From an uncultured Eubacterium sp. (GTDB lineage: Bacteria > Bacillota > Clostridia > Lachnospirales > Lachnospiraceae), in assembly GCF_934295145.1 (NCBI RefSeq), contig NZ_CAKRAS010000002.1, positions 32,773-96,772 of the forward strand: DNA of 64,000 nt, read 5' to 3'. A model generated the notes under the pieces. It was given only the letters and a program-made list of their open reading frames with translations, ran no database searches and was not told the origin of the DNA. A program made the position numbers and the translations under genes. Positions within the stretch are counted from its first letter, which is position 1; each line of letters opens with the position of its first letter. This document shows positions 35,970 through 44,914 of the stretch, in pieces.

Positions 35970-36022
35970 ACTATTCAGAGCTCATCCGCATTTTTCTGTA
36001 AATCTGCTTGCCTCTGAATAGT
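35970..36022 (-). other. Hairpin at the end of the sirC-type gene
   Basis: An 11-bp perfect stem ACTATTCAGAG / CTCTGAATAGT (35970-35980 and 36012-36022) with a 31-base loop starts at the stop codon of the dehydrogenase gene. No T-run follows directly. It could slow or process mRNA between this gene and hemC. Confidence 0.5.
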
Positions 36023-36504
36023 TACTCCAGATTGTAATTTTCCGTCTCAAGTACCTCACGGATCTGCGCACTGACTTTCCGAACTTTTCTGTGATCACCA
36101 TTGTTTGAAGTGATTCCGACCACAAGTTCTTCCGTCTCTGCCAGTGCCGGAAAACGGAAATCACACAGGGTCTGATCCGAAGCCACATTGACCCACACAT
36201 GATGCATTTTACATGCTTCCCAGATCCTTTGATCTGTTTCCCCGCTGTCTGTCGCTGTCAGCACCAGATCATAATCTGTCACTTGTTCCGGATCACATGT
36301 TTTCTGTTCTAAATGCAGATGCTCCGTTCCATACTGCTGCTGCAGTTTCTGAAACTCCTCCCGCATCTGTGGTGCCACAACGGTGATGACTGCGCCAAAC
36401 CGCAGTAGCGCAGACACTCTGCGCAGTGCGATGCTGCCCGCACCGGCCACAAGTACCTTTTTCCCTGTCATATCAATAAAAAATGGAAAATATCTGCTTT
36501 CCAT
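36022..36504 (-). CDS. Precorrin-2 dehydrogenase (SirC/Met8 N-terminal type)
   Basis: A 160-residue NAD-dependent dehydrogenase that oxidises precorrin-2 to sirohydrochlorin. It has YFPFFIDMTGKKVLVAGAGSIALRRV (Rossmann motif GAGSIA), then VNVASDQTLCDFRFPA, matching the Met8p/SirC/CysG-B domain. It stops after this domain, so it lacks the extra C-terminal region of long Met8 proteins; a chelatase step is not assured. GGAGT precedes the ATG. It follows hemA by six bases and is almost certainly cotranscribed with it. Confidence 0.88.
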   Translation of the reverse strand: MESRYFPFFIDMTGKKVLVAGAGSIALRRVSALLRFGAVITVVAPQMREEFQKLQQQYGTEHLHLEQKTCDPEQVTDYDLVLTATDSGETDQRIWEACKMHHVWVNVASDQTLCDFRFPALAETEELVVGITSNNGDHRKVRKVSAQIREVLETENYNLE

Positions 36505-36510
36505 TCTGTT

Positions 36511-37752
36511 TTACTCCTTTTCCCACACCTGTTCCAGCGCATCAAGACATTCCCGCATAACGTCTGTATCCGCATGATCCCGCACACCGAAAAGCATCTT
36601 CTGAAATACCTTTGCGGCAGTCTGCTCCACTGCATCCGCCAACTGATGACAGGTTTCCGGGGACAGATTCATCTCATGGAACGTCTTTCCCATGCGCCAG
36701 CTTACATCCTGTGCCGCCAGTGTGCCAAGTTCCCGGATCTCCGGAATCATATCTTTGCACTCGTACCAGGAAGTAAACTCTGTCACTTCCTCTTCCACCA
36801 GCTTCTGTGCTGCTGCAATCTGTACTTTCTGTGCTTCTGAAACGCCGGCTCCGGTCTGAAAATCATCAATATTAAATACTTCTGCCTGCTCCAGATCACC
36901 AATTTCCGGATCAATATCCCTTGGCACTGCCAGATCGATAAACGTCAGTTTATGACCATATGGTAATCCCTGGATTCCGTCTTTTTCCAATGTCAGATTT
37001 GGGCTTGCCGTGGCAGAAACCACATAGCGGCACTCCGGGATTTTTATATAACGTTCCCCGTAATGGATACGCTCACAGCCCTCCGGAATCTGCACTTCTC
37101 CGCTATGATACTGACGCACCGTCACCGTCACATTTGCACCGCGCTCCTGAAAGGCCCGGGCCGTCAGTCTTCCCATCTCACCATTTCCGATAACGAGACA
37201 TTCCTGTCCTTCAAAACAGTATCCCTGCTCTTCTAACTGACATAATGCCGCTGCAATGGCAGATGTATTTCCTTTCGGGATTGCCACCTGAGTTTTTATT
37301 TTTTTCCCGATGGTGACAGCCATACGAAACAATGTTTTCAACACAGTATCTGCCACATCACAAAGTCTTGCATATTCCAGTGCATCCCGCACCTGGGTCA
37401 GGATCTGATCCTCCCCGATAATTCTTGATTTGAGACCACCGGTCAGCAGAAAAAGATGTCTGACTGCCTCCTCACCGCTTCTGTTGCAAAACAGTGTTTT
37501 CAAATGTGACTGATCTGCTTTTGGAATCTCTCTGACATGACAGACCAGGCTGTACAGATCCAGTTCTGTTTCCAGTGATACATATAATTCTGTCCGGTTA
37601 CAGGTAGACAGCAACACGCAGCCATCCACGCCCTGCTGCCGGATGACTGCCTCCATTAATTCTTTTTGCTTCACTTTGGTCATTGAAAACAGCTCCCGCT
37701 CCGCAACCGTCGCTCTGCTGTGGTCAATTCCTATCATCTGTATCTTTATCAT
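36511..37752 (-). CDS. hemA: Glutamyl-tRNA reductase
   Basis: First enzyme of the C5 tetrapyrrole pathway; it reduces glutamyl-tRNA to glutamate-1-semialdehyde for HemL. The 413-residue protein has GIDHSRATVAERELFS, the catalytic Cys in LLSTCNRTELYVS, GEDQILTQVRDALE and the NADPH motif VIGNGEMGRLTA. Its ATG overlaps the cbiC stop (ATGA), so hem and cbi genes are directly coupled in translation. This coupling suggests that the hem genes here serve cobalamin. Confidence 0.96.
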   Translation of the reverse strand: MIKIQMIGIDHSRATVAERELFSMTKVKQKELMEAVIRQQGVDGCVLLSTCNRTELYVSLETELDLYSLVCHVREIPKADQSHLKTLFCNRSGEEAVRHLFLLTGGLKSRIIGEDQILTQVRDALEYARLCDVADTVLKTLFRMAVTIGKKIKTQVAIPKGNTSAIAAALCQLEEQGYCFEGQECLVIGNGEMGRLTARAFQERGANVTVTVRQYHSGEVQIPEGCERIHYGERYIKIPECRYVVSATASPNLTLEKDGIQGLPYGHKLTFIDLAVPRDIDPEIGDLEQAEVFNIDDFQTGAGVSEAQKVQIAAAQKLVEEEVTEFTSWYECKDMIPEIRELGTLAAQDVSWRMGKTFHEMNLSPETCHQLADAVEQTAAKVFQKMLFGVRDHADTDVMRECLDALEQVWEKE

Positions 37753-38402
37753 CGTTTCTTTGCACCTCTGCTGCTGTCAAGATCATATAATAAGGCATTA
37801 CAGATTGCTGCTGCCACATTGCTTCCGCCTTTTCTGCCTCTTGCCACAATGTACGGCGCACCACTCTCCATGATGAGTTCTTTTGCCTGTACCACATTCA
37901 CAAATCCCACAGGAACACCGATGATCAGTGCCGGAGCAACTTTTCCTTCCATGATCAGTTCATGCAGGCGGATCAGTGCGGTAGGTGCATTTCCCACTGC
38001 AAAGATCAGCGGTCCCGGAAGTGATGCTGCCTTGTCAATGCTTGCCGCTGATCTGGTACATCCCCGTTCTTTTGCAACAGCCGCCACATCCTCATCTGAA
38101 ATAAAATTGTATGCCTGTCCACCGAGATTTTCCAGGGCACGTTTGTTAATGCCAGACCAGGCCATTTTCGTGTCCGTAATAATGCTTGCTCCCTGCAGCA
38201 GGGCTTCCTTTGCCCGCTCCAGCGCATCCTCAGAAAAAGTCAGTGTCTGCGCATAGTCAAAATCTGCACTTGTATGGATCACACGTTTGATGATGTGTGC
38301 TTTATCCTCCGGCAATTGAATTCCCATCTCTTCGAGTTCCTGCCCGATGATCTCCATACTTCTTTTTTCTATATCCATTGGTTTTACATGTTCAAACTCC
38401 AT
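37749..38402 (-). CDS. cbiC: Cobalt-precorrin-8 methylmutase
   Basis: It moves the C11 methyl group to C12 to give cobyrinate. The 217-residue protein carries the catalytic His in VIHTSADFDYAQTL (around residue 43), AVGNAPTALIRLHEL and GVPVGFVNVVQAKE. The ATG at 38402 has GAGGAG upstream, five codons inside a longer frame. It is followed with a 4-base overlap by hemA and preceded by cbiP, 86 bases away. Confidence 0.95.
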   Translation of the reverse strand: MEFEHVKPMDIEKRSMEIIGQELEEMGIQLPEDKAHIIKRVIHTSADFDYAQTLTFSEDALERAKEALLQGASIITDTKMAWSGINKRALENLGGQAYNFISDEDVAAVAKERGCTRSAASIDKAASLPGPLIFAVGNAPTALIRLHELIMEGKVAPALIIGVPVGFVNVVQAKELIMESGAPYIVARGRKGGSNVAAAICNALLYDLDSSRGAKKR

Positions 38403-38488
38403 TTTTCGTCTCCTCATATACTACCATCTATCTGTTATATCTGAATGCTGCCTGAATCTGTACGCACAGTTCCCACTGCATTCTGTAC

Positions 38489-40006
38489 TTATTGCAGTCC
38501 ATTTTCCAGAATCCGGTAAATGGCATCCATATCCAGATGCTGACGCAGAATATCCGCCATCTTATCATACTGTGTCTCTTTATAAGTTGCGTAATCCACC
38601 TGAGCCAGTCCTTCCGGATCTATGCCCTTTCGCTCTGCCAGGGCACGCACCACTGCATTTACCACGTCCATACTGTCAAAAATGCCATGTACATAGCTTC
38701 CGTACACATTTTCGCCCATGGCACCTTCTGTTTTTATCTCTGACTGTGCCACATTCGTATCATGAATAACGGTCAGTGATTCCGTTCCTGCTGCACGGAT
38801 GCTTTGTCCCATATGAATCTCATATCCGGTAAAAGCCACATTGGAAAGCCCTGCCAATATGCCGGTTACAGTTCCAAAGGTACCATTCACCCGGGTTCTT
38901 GTCTTTTCATCAGTAAAAACAGTCCGCATCGGAAGCAGGCCCATACCACGCATACTGCCGCCTTCTTCCACACCATTCGGATCATCCAGAAATTCTCCCA
39001 GCATCTGATAACCGCCACAAATGCCAAATACCGGGCAGCCTGACGCATATGCCTTCAGCACGGAAGCCTCAACACCCGACTGACGCATCCATGTCAGATC
39101 GTGCATGGTATTTTTTGTGCCCGGAAGCAGGATCAGATCCGGATGCCCCAGCTGTGCCGCTCTGGACACATAGCGTACGGACACACCCGGAATGCTTTCA
39201 AATATGTTAAAATCCGTAAAATTAGAAATACGGGGCAGACGGATCACTGCGATATCGATCTGAGCAACTTCCTTATGACTACTCATCCGCTCGCTTAAGC
39301 TGTCCTCATCCTCCACATCAATATCCATGTACGGAGCCACACCAACCACCGGCCGGTCACAGATGTTTTCTAGCATCTCAATTCCCGGATCCAGAATCGT
39401 TTTATCCCCACGGAATTTATTGATGATCAGTCCTTTTACGATCTTTTTTTCCTCTTCTTCCAGCAGCATCATCGTTCCCGCCAACTGTGCGAACACACCG
39501 CCACGATCTATATCGCCCACCAGAAGCACTGGAGCTTTTGCCATCTTTGCCATTCCCATATTGACGATATCATCATTTTTCAGATTGATTTCCGCCGGAG
39601 AGCCTGCGCCCTCGATCACAATGATATCTGCCTGTTCTTCCAGTGCATGATAAGCTTTCATAATATCCGGAACCAGCTGCTTTTTGTATTTAAAATAATC
39701 TCTGGCACTCATGGTAGAAAGTACTTCTCCATTGACGATCACCTGAGAGCCGGTATCATTTGTTGGTTTTAACAAAATCGGATTCATCAGAACGGAAGGC
39801 TCGATTCCTGCTGCCTCCGCCTGCATGACCTGGGCCCGCCCCATCTCAAGCCCCTCTCTCGTAATAAAAGAATTCAGTGCCATGTTCTGGGATTTAAAAG
39901 GTGCCACCCGATAGCCATCCTGTTTAAAAATCCGGCAAAGGCCTGCCGCCAGCAGACTTTTTCCTGCATTTGACATGGTTCCCTGTATCATAATTGCTTT
40001 TGCCAT
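38489..40006 (-). CDS. cbiP: Cobyric acid synthase (glutamine-dependent)
   Basis: It amidates four carboxylates of adenosylcobyrinate a,c-diamide. The 505-residue protein has the DTBS-like ATP domain IMIQGTMSNAGKSLLAAGLCRIF and the C-terminal class I glutaminase domain with its Cys in CPVFGICGGYQMLG and a later His in YVHGIFDS. Its ATG directly follows the cobD stop (TAGATG, no gap). It is also known as CobQ. Confidence 0.95.
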   Translation of the reverse strand: MAKAIMIQGTMSNAGKSLLAAGLCRIFKQDGYRVAPFKSQNMALNSFITREGLEMGRAQVMQAEAAGIEPSVLMNPILLKPTNDTGSQVIVNGEVLSTMSARDYFKYKKQLVPDIMKAYHALEEQADIIVIEGAGSPAEINLKNDDIVNMGMAKMAKAPVLLVGDIDRGGVFAQLAGTMMLLEEEEKKIVKGLIINKFRGDKTILDPGIEMLENICDRPVVGVAPYMDIDVEDEDSLSERMSSHKEVAQIDIAVIRLPRISNFTDFNIFESIPGVSVRYVSRAAQLGHPDLILLPGTKNTMHDLTWMRQSGVEASVLKAYASGCPVFGICGGYQMLGEFLDDPNGVEEGGSMRGMGLLPMRTVFTDEKTRTRVNGTFGTVTGILAGLSNVAFTGYEIHMGQSIRAAGTESLTVIHDTNVAQSEIKTEGAMGENVYGSYVHGIFDSMDVVNAVVRALAERKGIDPEGLAQVDYATYKETQYDKMADILRQHLDMDAIYRILENGLQ

Positions 40007-41056
40007 CTATATCCCCCTCTTCTCTGGTAAAATTTCCCGCAGTGCTTTTAAAAATGCCTGATTGTCCGCTTCTCCCCGCACGGCGATCCTGAAAAATTCT
40101 TCCCGCAGTCCATCATAATTTCCGCAGTTTCGGATCATAAATCCCATCTGCCGCATAGCAGTTTCAAAGCCTGGTTCCGCACGGAAAAAGATATAATTTG
40201 CCGCGGAACCGTATACTTTCAGACCTGCCGCAGTCAATCCTTCTAAAAGTACCGCTTTCTGCTCTGCCATCAGTTTCCGGCTTTTCTTCACAAACTCTGT
40301 TTCTTTCACAGCTGCAATGCCCGCCGCCTGCGCCGGCACCGACACATTCCATGGCTGAGACACCTGCTCCATTTTCCGGATCAGTTCCACATCACTGCAG
40401 ATACCGTATCCCAAGCGAAGTCCTGCCATGCCATACATTTTTGTAAACGCCTTTAATAAAAAAATCTTCGGATTTTCCGCTACCAGCGGCAATAATGTAT
40501 GTGCCATGCCATCTTCCAGGAAATCATGAAAACACTCATCCATCAAAAGACAGGTTCCTGTTTTCGTACACCGGATAGCAATCTGCTCTGACAGCTTCTG
40601 ATCAATGAGTTGTCCCGTCGGATTATTCGGATTGCACAGCACTACCACATCTGTGTCTTTTTGAATCTGCTCCAGAAACTCCTCCTGCAGTTGGAAATCC
40701 TCGTCTTCCCGCAGCGTCACTTTCCTCAGATGACAGTCCACACTTTCCAATGCCTGCCGATACTCATAAAAAGATGGTACCGGAAGCAGTGCTTCCTTCG
40801 GCTTTAACGCCAATACAAAAGAAAAAATCACATCTGCCGCACCATTACCGCAGAAAATCCATTCTGTCGGAACGCCCTCCTTTTTTGCAATGGCCGCTTT
40901 CAGTACTTCACACTCAGGATCCGGATACCAGACCGACGCGTCTATGGCATCTTTTGCCGCCTGTCTGACGCTCTCCGGCATTCCAAGGAAATTTATATTT
41001 GCAGAATAATCCACCAGCCCCTGATTGCGATAGATATCTCCGCCATGCTTATGCAT
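40007..41056 (-). CDS. cobD: Threonine-phosphate decarboxylase
   Basis: A 349-residue PLP enzyme of the histidinol-phosphate aminotransferase family. In cobalamin synthesis it decarboxylates L-threonine phosphate to (R)-1-aminopropan-2-ol phosphate, the linker attached by CbiB encoded just upstream. Features are HGGDIYRNQGLVDYSANINFLG (typical of CobD), CNPNNPTGQLID, LLMDECFHDF and the lysine in LLKAFTKMYGMAGLRLGYG. The ATG at 41056 has GAGG at proper spacing; a GTG three codons upstream is less likely. Context separates it from HisC. Confidence 0.92.
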   Translation of the reverse strand: MHKHGGDIYRNQGLVDYSANINFLGMPESVRQAAKDAIDASVWYPDPECEVLKAAIAKKEGVPTEWIFCGNGAADVIFSFVLALKPKEALLPVPSFYEYRQALESVDCHLRKVTLREDEDFQLQEEFLEQIQKDTDVVVLCNPNNPTGQLIDQKLSEQIAIRCTKTGTCLLMDECFHDFLEDGMAHTLLPLVAENPKIFLLKAFTKMYGMAGLRLGYGICSDVELIRKMEQVSQPWNVSVPAQAAGIAAVKETEFVKKSRKLMAEQKAVLLEGLTAAGLKVYGSAANYIFFRAEPGFETAMRQMGFMIRNCGNYDGLREEFFRIAVRGEADNQAFLKALREILPEKRGI

Positions 41057-41109
41057 TGGCCTCACCTCGTTTCTTATATAGAATTACACGGATTGCTCTG
41101 CGCTTTTCT

Positions 41110-42081
41110 TCAGCAAAGAACCAGCACAAGAAGCTTTATCCCATTAAACACGATCATTCCCAGGGCACTTGCCGCATAAAGTAACCGGTTTGCCCGGGCG
41201 ATATCCGCAATTTCCACTGGCCGTATCGGATCCCCGATCGTCGGTTTCTCATGTTTTTTTCCAAAATACCAGGCATCTCCTGCCAGCTGAACCTGCAGTG
41301 CTCCCGCCATGACCGCCTCGGTCTGCGCAGAATTCGGACTTGCATGGCACAGACGGTCTCTCTTAAAAATCTTCCATGCATTTTTTCCATCCAGCTTCAC
41401 AAGCGGAGCTGCCAGAATCATCAGGATTCCCGAAATTCTTGACGGAATGAAATTCAACACATCATCGAATTTTGCTGCCGCCCGTCCAAAATACAGGAAT
41501 TTGTCATTTTTGTAACCAACCATAGAATCCATGGTATTGACCGCCTTATAAAAATAACCCAGTACCGGCCCACCGATCATCATATAAAACATCGGTGCCA
41601 GAATACCATCGGAAGTATTCTCCGCCACGGTTTCCACCGCCGCTTTTACCACACCGGTTTCTGTCAGATCTTTCGTATCCCGACCCACGATCATGGATAC
41701 GGCATACCGGCCGGCCTCCAGTCCTTCTGTTTCCAGCGCTTTGGCCACTTTCATGCTCTCTGTCTTCAGTGATTTTGTCGCCAGGATCGTATAGCACATA
41801 TACGTCTCAACCGCAAATCCAAGCCAGAACCAAATACGGTAACACACAAGCAGTAAAACAAGCGGAATTGCTGTGGAAATCCCGGTCACAAGAATCACCA
41901 GCAGCACCCCCGCCGCCAGATCCTTCTGTTCACTTTTTCCTGTTCGCAGTCTCTTTTCAAAAAAAGAAATCATATTTCCGATAAAACAAATGGGATGCCA
42001 CATCCCATGGGGATCTCCGATGATGAGATCCAGCACATAGCCGGCCACAAGGGCCGCAATCGTTGCATACATGTACATCAT
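41110..42081 (-). CDS. cbiB: Adenosylcobinamide-phosphate synthase (integral membrane)
   Basis: It joins the aminopropanol arm to adenosylcobyric acid. The 323-residue membrane protein has LIIGDPHGMWHPICFIGNMI near the N-terminus, several hydrophobic helices, VGRDTKDLTETGVVKAAVETVAENTSDGILAPMFY (the family's conserved block, about residues 130-165) and NTMDSMVGYKNDKFLYFGRAAAKFDDVLNFIP. Its start is one base past the stop of the short CobU-like gene. The ribosome binding site is weak, suggesting coupling. Confidence 0.94.
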   Translation of the reverse strand: MMYMYATIAALVAGYVLDLIIGDPHGMWHPICFIGNMISFFEKRLRTGKSEQKDLAAGVLLVILVTGISTAIPLVLLLVCYRIWFWLGFAVETYMCYTILATKSLKTESMKVAKALETEGLEAGRYAVSMIVGRDTKDLTETGVVKAAVETVAENTSDGILAPMFYMMIGGPVLGYFYKAVNTMDSMVGYKNDKFLYFGRAAAKFDDVLNFIPSRISGILMILAAPLVKLDGKNAWKIFKRDRLCHASPNSAQTEAVMAGALQVQLAGDAWYFGKKHEKPTIGDPIRPVEIADIARANRLLYAASALGMIVFNGIKLLVLVLC

Positions 42082-42082
42082 T

Positions 42083-42430
42083 TTATTTTATGCGGGTTCC
42101 AATTCCACAGGTGACACGGTATACCGCCTCCGCCTGTTTCGCCAGTTCACAGGTCAGACGCCCGGTGCGCTCCCTCCATGCCCGCTCAAAAGCATCCATG
42201 GGAACAACACCGCATCCCAATTCATTGCACACGATGATCTGGTCCGGATCCTGTTCTAACTTCTCCCGCAACTCCTCTTCTATATTTCGCTCCGCCTTCA
42301 TGCAGTCCTTTACCCATACATGAAACTGTGAAAACAGGGTGACTTCTCTCCCAGCCTGTTTCTGCTGTTCCAGAAGTGTTCCCGCAAATGCGGTTTTCCC
42401 CTGATAAGCCCCACCAATGACAAGTATCAT
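42083..42430 (-). CDS. Short CobU-like P-loop protein
   Basis: A 115-residue protein with a Walker A motif GGAYQGKT (residues 6-13) and a C-terminal half matching the end of CobU: VCNELGCGVVPMDAFERAWRERTGRL, then GIGTRIK. It lacks the central region of CobU that carries the guanylylated His and the VDCLT-like segment. So it may be a stand-alone adenosylcobinamide kinase module or an accessory protein. A strong GGAGG precedes the ATG and the frame is intact, so it is not an obvious pseudogene. It sits between cobS and cbiB; the full-length CobU is encoded at 43260-43817. Confidence 0.75.
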   Translation of the reverse strand: MILVIGGAYQGKTAFAGTLLEQQKQAGREVTLFSQFHVWVKDCMKAERNIEEELREKLEQDPDQIIVCNELGCGVVPMDAFERAWRERTGRLTCELAKQAEAVYRVTCGIGTRIK

Positions 42431-42513
42431 ATTTCAAATACCTCCTTCGCATCTCAGTCAAATTCAAGTGTTCCACTTCTACAAATAGTGACTGGTAACA
42501 AATCTGCAGATTT

Positions 42514-43263
42514 CTACTGCAAAATCACCACATATGCCATGACAAGCTCACAGATCTGCAGGAAAAAGCCCTGAATATCTCCTGTAATGCCGCCAAATTT
42601 CTTCATAGCCATCCGTCTGCAGCAAAGGCAGACAATCACAGCTGACGCTGACGCCGTTGCCCCGCGCGCCGGATCCAGCCAGATCATAGCCGCCATACAG
42701 ATTGCTGCTTCCACTACCAGAATGATTCTGCAGCGTTTCTGGTCTGCCGCCTGAGCAAAAGTCGCTGCCAGACCACTGTTTTTTGCACAATGAAACGTGC
42801 AGATTCCAAAGCCGCTCAATGCCCTGCTTAGGAAAAATCCCAAAGCCAGTACGCTGATGTCTTCCGGTACAGCCTCTGTCCAGATACCAAAAAGTGCCAA
42901 AAAATATCCACAGCACACAATAATGGCAAATGCTCCGGCATGAGAATCTTTTAATATCTCCAACCGGCGCTCCATGGGCTGCCAGGAACTCAAAGCATCC
43001 GCCGTATCAAGCAATCCATCCAGATGGATCCCGCCTGTAACAAGCACCGGAATCAGCACTGAAACAGCTGCCTTTAAGATGATTCCGATTCCAAGCAGAT
43101 CACTGACCAGAAACCAGAGCCACACCAAAACTCCAACTGCCGCACCGATCCACGGAAAAAAGCAGAGCGTGTTTTTCATATTTTTTTCGTTCCACTCGAT
43201 CTGTGGCATTGGTACCTTGGAATACATGGAAAACGCAACCACGATACTTTCCAGAATAATCAT
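42514..43263 (-). CDS. cobS: Adenosylcobinamide-GDP ribazoletransferase (cobalamin synthase)
   Basis: A 249-residue polytopic membrane protein joining adenosylcobinamide-GDP to alpha-ribazole(-phosphate). It shows FSMYSKVPMPQIEW, FFPWIGAAVGVL and the metal-binding VTGGIHLDGLLDTADAL (about residues 75-91), followed by hydrophobic helices. The ATG at 43263 follows AAGGAG and overlaps the cobU stop (ATGA). A longer frame upstream is rejected because it would overlap cobU by nearly 90 bases. Confidence 0.94.
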   Translation of the reverse strand: MIILESIVVAFSMYSKVPMPQIEWNEKNMKNTLCFFPWIGAAVGVLVWLWFLVSDLLGIGIILKAAVSVLIPVLVTGGIHLDGLLDTADALSSWQPMERRLEILKDSHAGAFAIIVCCGYFLALFGIWTEAVPEDISVLALGFFLSRALSGFGICTFHCAKNSGLAATFAQAADQKRCRIILVVEAAICMAAMIWLDPARGATASASAVIVCLCCRRMAMKKFGGITGDIQGFFLQICELVMAYVVILQ

Positions 43264-43817
43264 ACTCTCACGCTCCTTGTCACAACCGTTCTGTCGTATT
43301 CTTTCCCTTTGATACAAATCGGAATGCCACACACTACTTCGAACACACAATCCGCCATGGCTGCCGCTTCCTGATTTAGCTGACCAAGGATTTTCAGATA
43401 CTGCTCTGTCTCCGGATCGTATTCCACCCCGTCGGAAAAAATATCATTGCTGACAATGACCAGGTGTTTCGCCTGTCCGGCCAGATAATGCAACCCTTCT
43501 TTCAGAACTTCTTCACAGGAATATCCACGTCCGTCCGGGGCGAACACTTCATTTGCCACCAGATTCGACATACATTCCAACAACGCCGTACATTCTTGTG
43601 GCAGACAGATATCCTCCATGTGTGTGCCCTGCTCAATGGTCTCAAATCCCTTGCCGCTTCTGGCTTTTCTATGTTTTTTCACACGGGCATGGCTCTCTTC
43701 ATCATAGGCCTGCATGGTTGCAATATAACGTTTTTTGTGCGCCGGCAGCTTCATGCAGATACTTTCCGCAAACTCTGACTTTCCGCTGCCGCTGCCCCCC
43801 ATTACCAATACAATCAT
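43260..43817 (-). CDS. cobU: Adenosylcobinamide kinase / adenosylcobinamide-phosphate guanylyltransferase
   Basis: A 185-residue CobU/CobP homologue. P-loop MGGSGSGKSEFAE (residues 6-18), guanylylation-site region KKHRKARSGKGFETIEQ with its His, and LLECMSNLVANE matching the CobU segment VDCLTxxLxN. The usual NEVGxGIVP motif is altered here to SNDIFSDGVEYD, an oddity given that the short paralogue at 42083-42430 keeps NELGCGVVP. The start at 43817 gives the family N-terminus MIVLVMGGSGSGKS; a TTG further upstream is less likely. Its stop overlaps cobS. Confidence 0.88.
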   Translation of the reverse strand: MIVLVMGGSGSGKSEFAESICMKLPAHKKRYIATMQAYDEESHARVKKHRKARSGKGFETIEQGTHMEDICLPQECTALLECMSNLVANEVFAPDGRGYSCEEVLKEGLHYLAGQAKHLVIVSNDIFSDGVEYDPETEQYLKILGQLNQEAAAMADCVFEVVCGIPICIKGKEYDRTVVTRSVRV

Positions 43818-43861
43818 TTTTATACTTCTTTCTGTTCTCTTCCTTTCAGCCAAAAATAGTT

Positions 43862-44914
43862 CTAACTCAATGGCTGATATTCCTCTATATCTGCCTGCAT
43901 GAAGGTACTCATTTTATGATAAATATCCGATGCAAAATCCAAAATCGGAAATAACGCAACTGCGCCGCTTCCCTCTCCTAGTCTCATCCCGCAGGTGAGA
44001 AATGCATCTTTATTCAGTGTCTCCAGCAAAATATTTGCCCCCGGTTCCTCTGAAACGTGGGAAGCCAGAATATAATCTGCGCACTCCGGCACCAGCCGTA
44101 CTGCCGTCAGAGCCGCCACCTGAGAGATGAATCCGTCCATGACCACCGGCATCTGTAACGCAGCCCCACCAAGAAACAGACCACACATTCCGGCAATGTC
44201 AAACCCGCCGACTTTTGCCAGCACATCCAATGGATCCTTCGGATCCGGCTGATTGCAGGCAATTGCTTTTTTGATCGCCTGAATTTTGCGCTGCAGGCCG
44301 TCTGTGGAAAGTCCTGCGCCACGGCCGGTCACTGTCTCCACGTCCAATCCAAGGTATACTGCTGTCATAGCACTGCTCGTGGTCGTATTTCCGATTCCCA
44401 TCTCGCCGGTTGCCAGCACCTCATATCCTTCGGCCTTTAATTCTTCTGCCCTGGCAATTCCAACTTCAATCGCTGCAATTGCCTGTTCCCGGGTCATCGC
44501 TGGTTTTTTCGTCATATTTTCCGTTCCATAAGCGATTTTTCGTTTTTCCACCCGTGGTGTGTCGATGGACATTCCGATATCTACCGGACAGATTTTTGTA
44601 TTCGCCCGTTTGCACATAATAGCCACACAGGACTTCTCATCCAGAAAATTTTCTGCCACGGTAGCGGTCACTTCCTGCCCGCACTGGGTCACGCCTTCTT
44701 CTACAACGCCATTGTCCGCACACATGATCACCAGTGCTTTCCGATCAATATGTACGTCTCCTGTACGCTGAATGCCTGCAATCTGAATAACTGCCTTCTC
44801 CAGCCGGCCGAGACTTCCCAGTGGTTTTCCAAGGCTGTCCCAGTGTTTTTTTGCCGCCTCCATAGCTTTTTCATCCACGGGTTGAATTTTTTCTATCGTC
44901 TCTTCCAGTGTCAT
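43862..44914 (-). CDS. cobT: Nicotinate-nucleotide--dimethylbenzimidazole phosphoribosyltransferase
   Basis: It activates the lower-ligand base to its alpha-ribotide. The 350-residue protein shows LGSLGRLEKAVIQIAGIQRT, CADNGVVEEGVTQCGQEVTA, ATGEMGIGNTTTSSAM (a family hallmark), and the catalytic Glu near RLGEGSGAV. Its start overlaps the cbiA stop (ATGA). No dimethylbenzimidazole synthase (bluB or bza genes) is in the window, so the base comes from elsewhere. Confidence 0.95.
   Translation of the reverse strand: MTLEETIEKIQPVDEKAMEAAKKHWDSLGKPLGSLGRLEKAVIQIAGIQRTGDVHIDRKALVIMCADNGVVEEGVTQCGQEVTATVAENFLDEKSCVAIMCKRANTKICPVDIGMSIDTPRVEKRKIAYGTENMTKKPAMTREQAIAAIEVGIARAEELKAEGYEVLATGEMGIGNTTTSSAMTAVYLGLDVETVTGRGAGLSTDGLQRKIQAIKKAIACNQPDPKDPLDVLAKVGGFDIAGMCGLFLGGAALQMPVVMDGFISQVAALTAVRLVPECADYILASHVSEEPGANILLETLNKDAFLTCGMRLGEGSGAVALFPILDFASDIYHKMSTFMQADIEEYQPLS

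Noticed and set aside
40007..41056. Histidinol-phosphate aminotransferase (hisC)
   Set aside because: Same fold family, but its position between cbiB and cbiP and its CobD-like N-terminal HGGDIYRNQGLVDYSAN segment favour threonine-phosphate decarboxylase.
42083..42430. Calling the short CobU-like gene a pseudogene
   Set aside because: The frame is open with a strong ribosome binding site and intact P-loop and C-terminal motifs, and it is tightly spaced with cbiB; loss of the middle region looks like an evolved short form.
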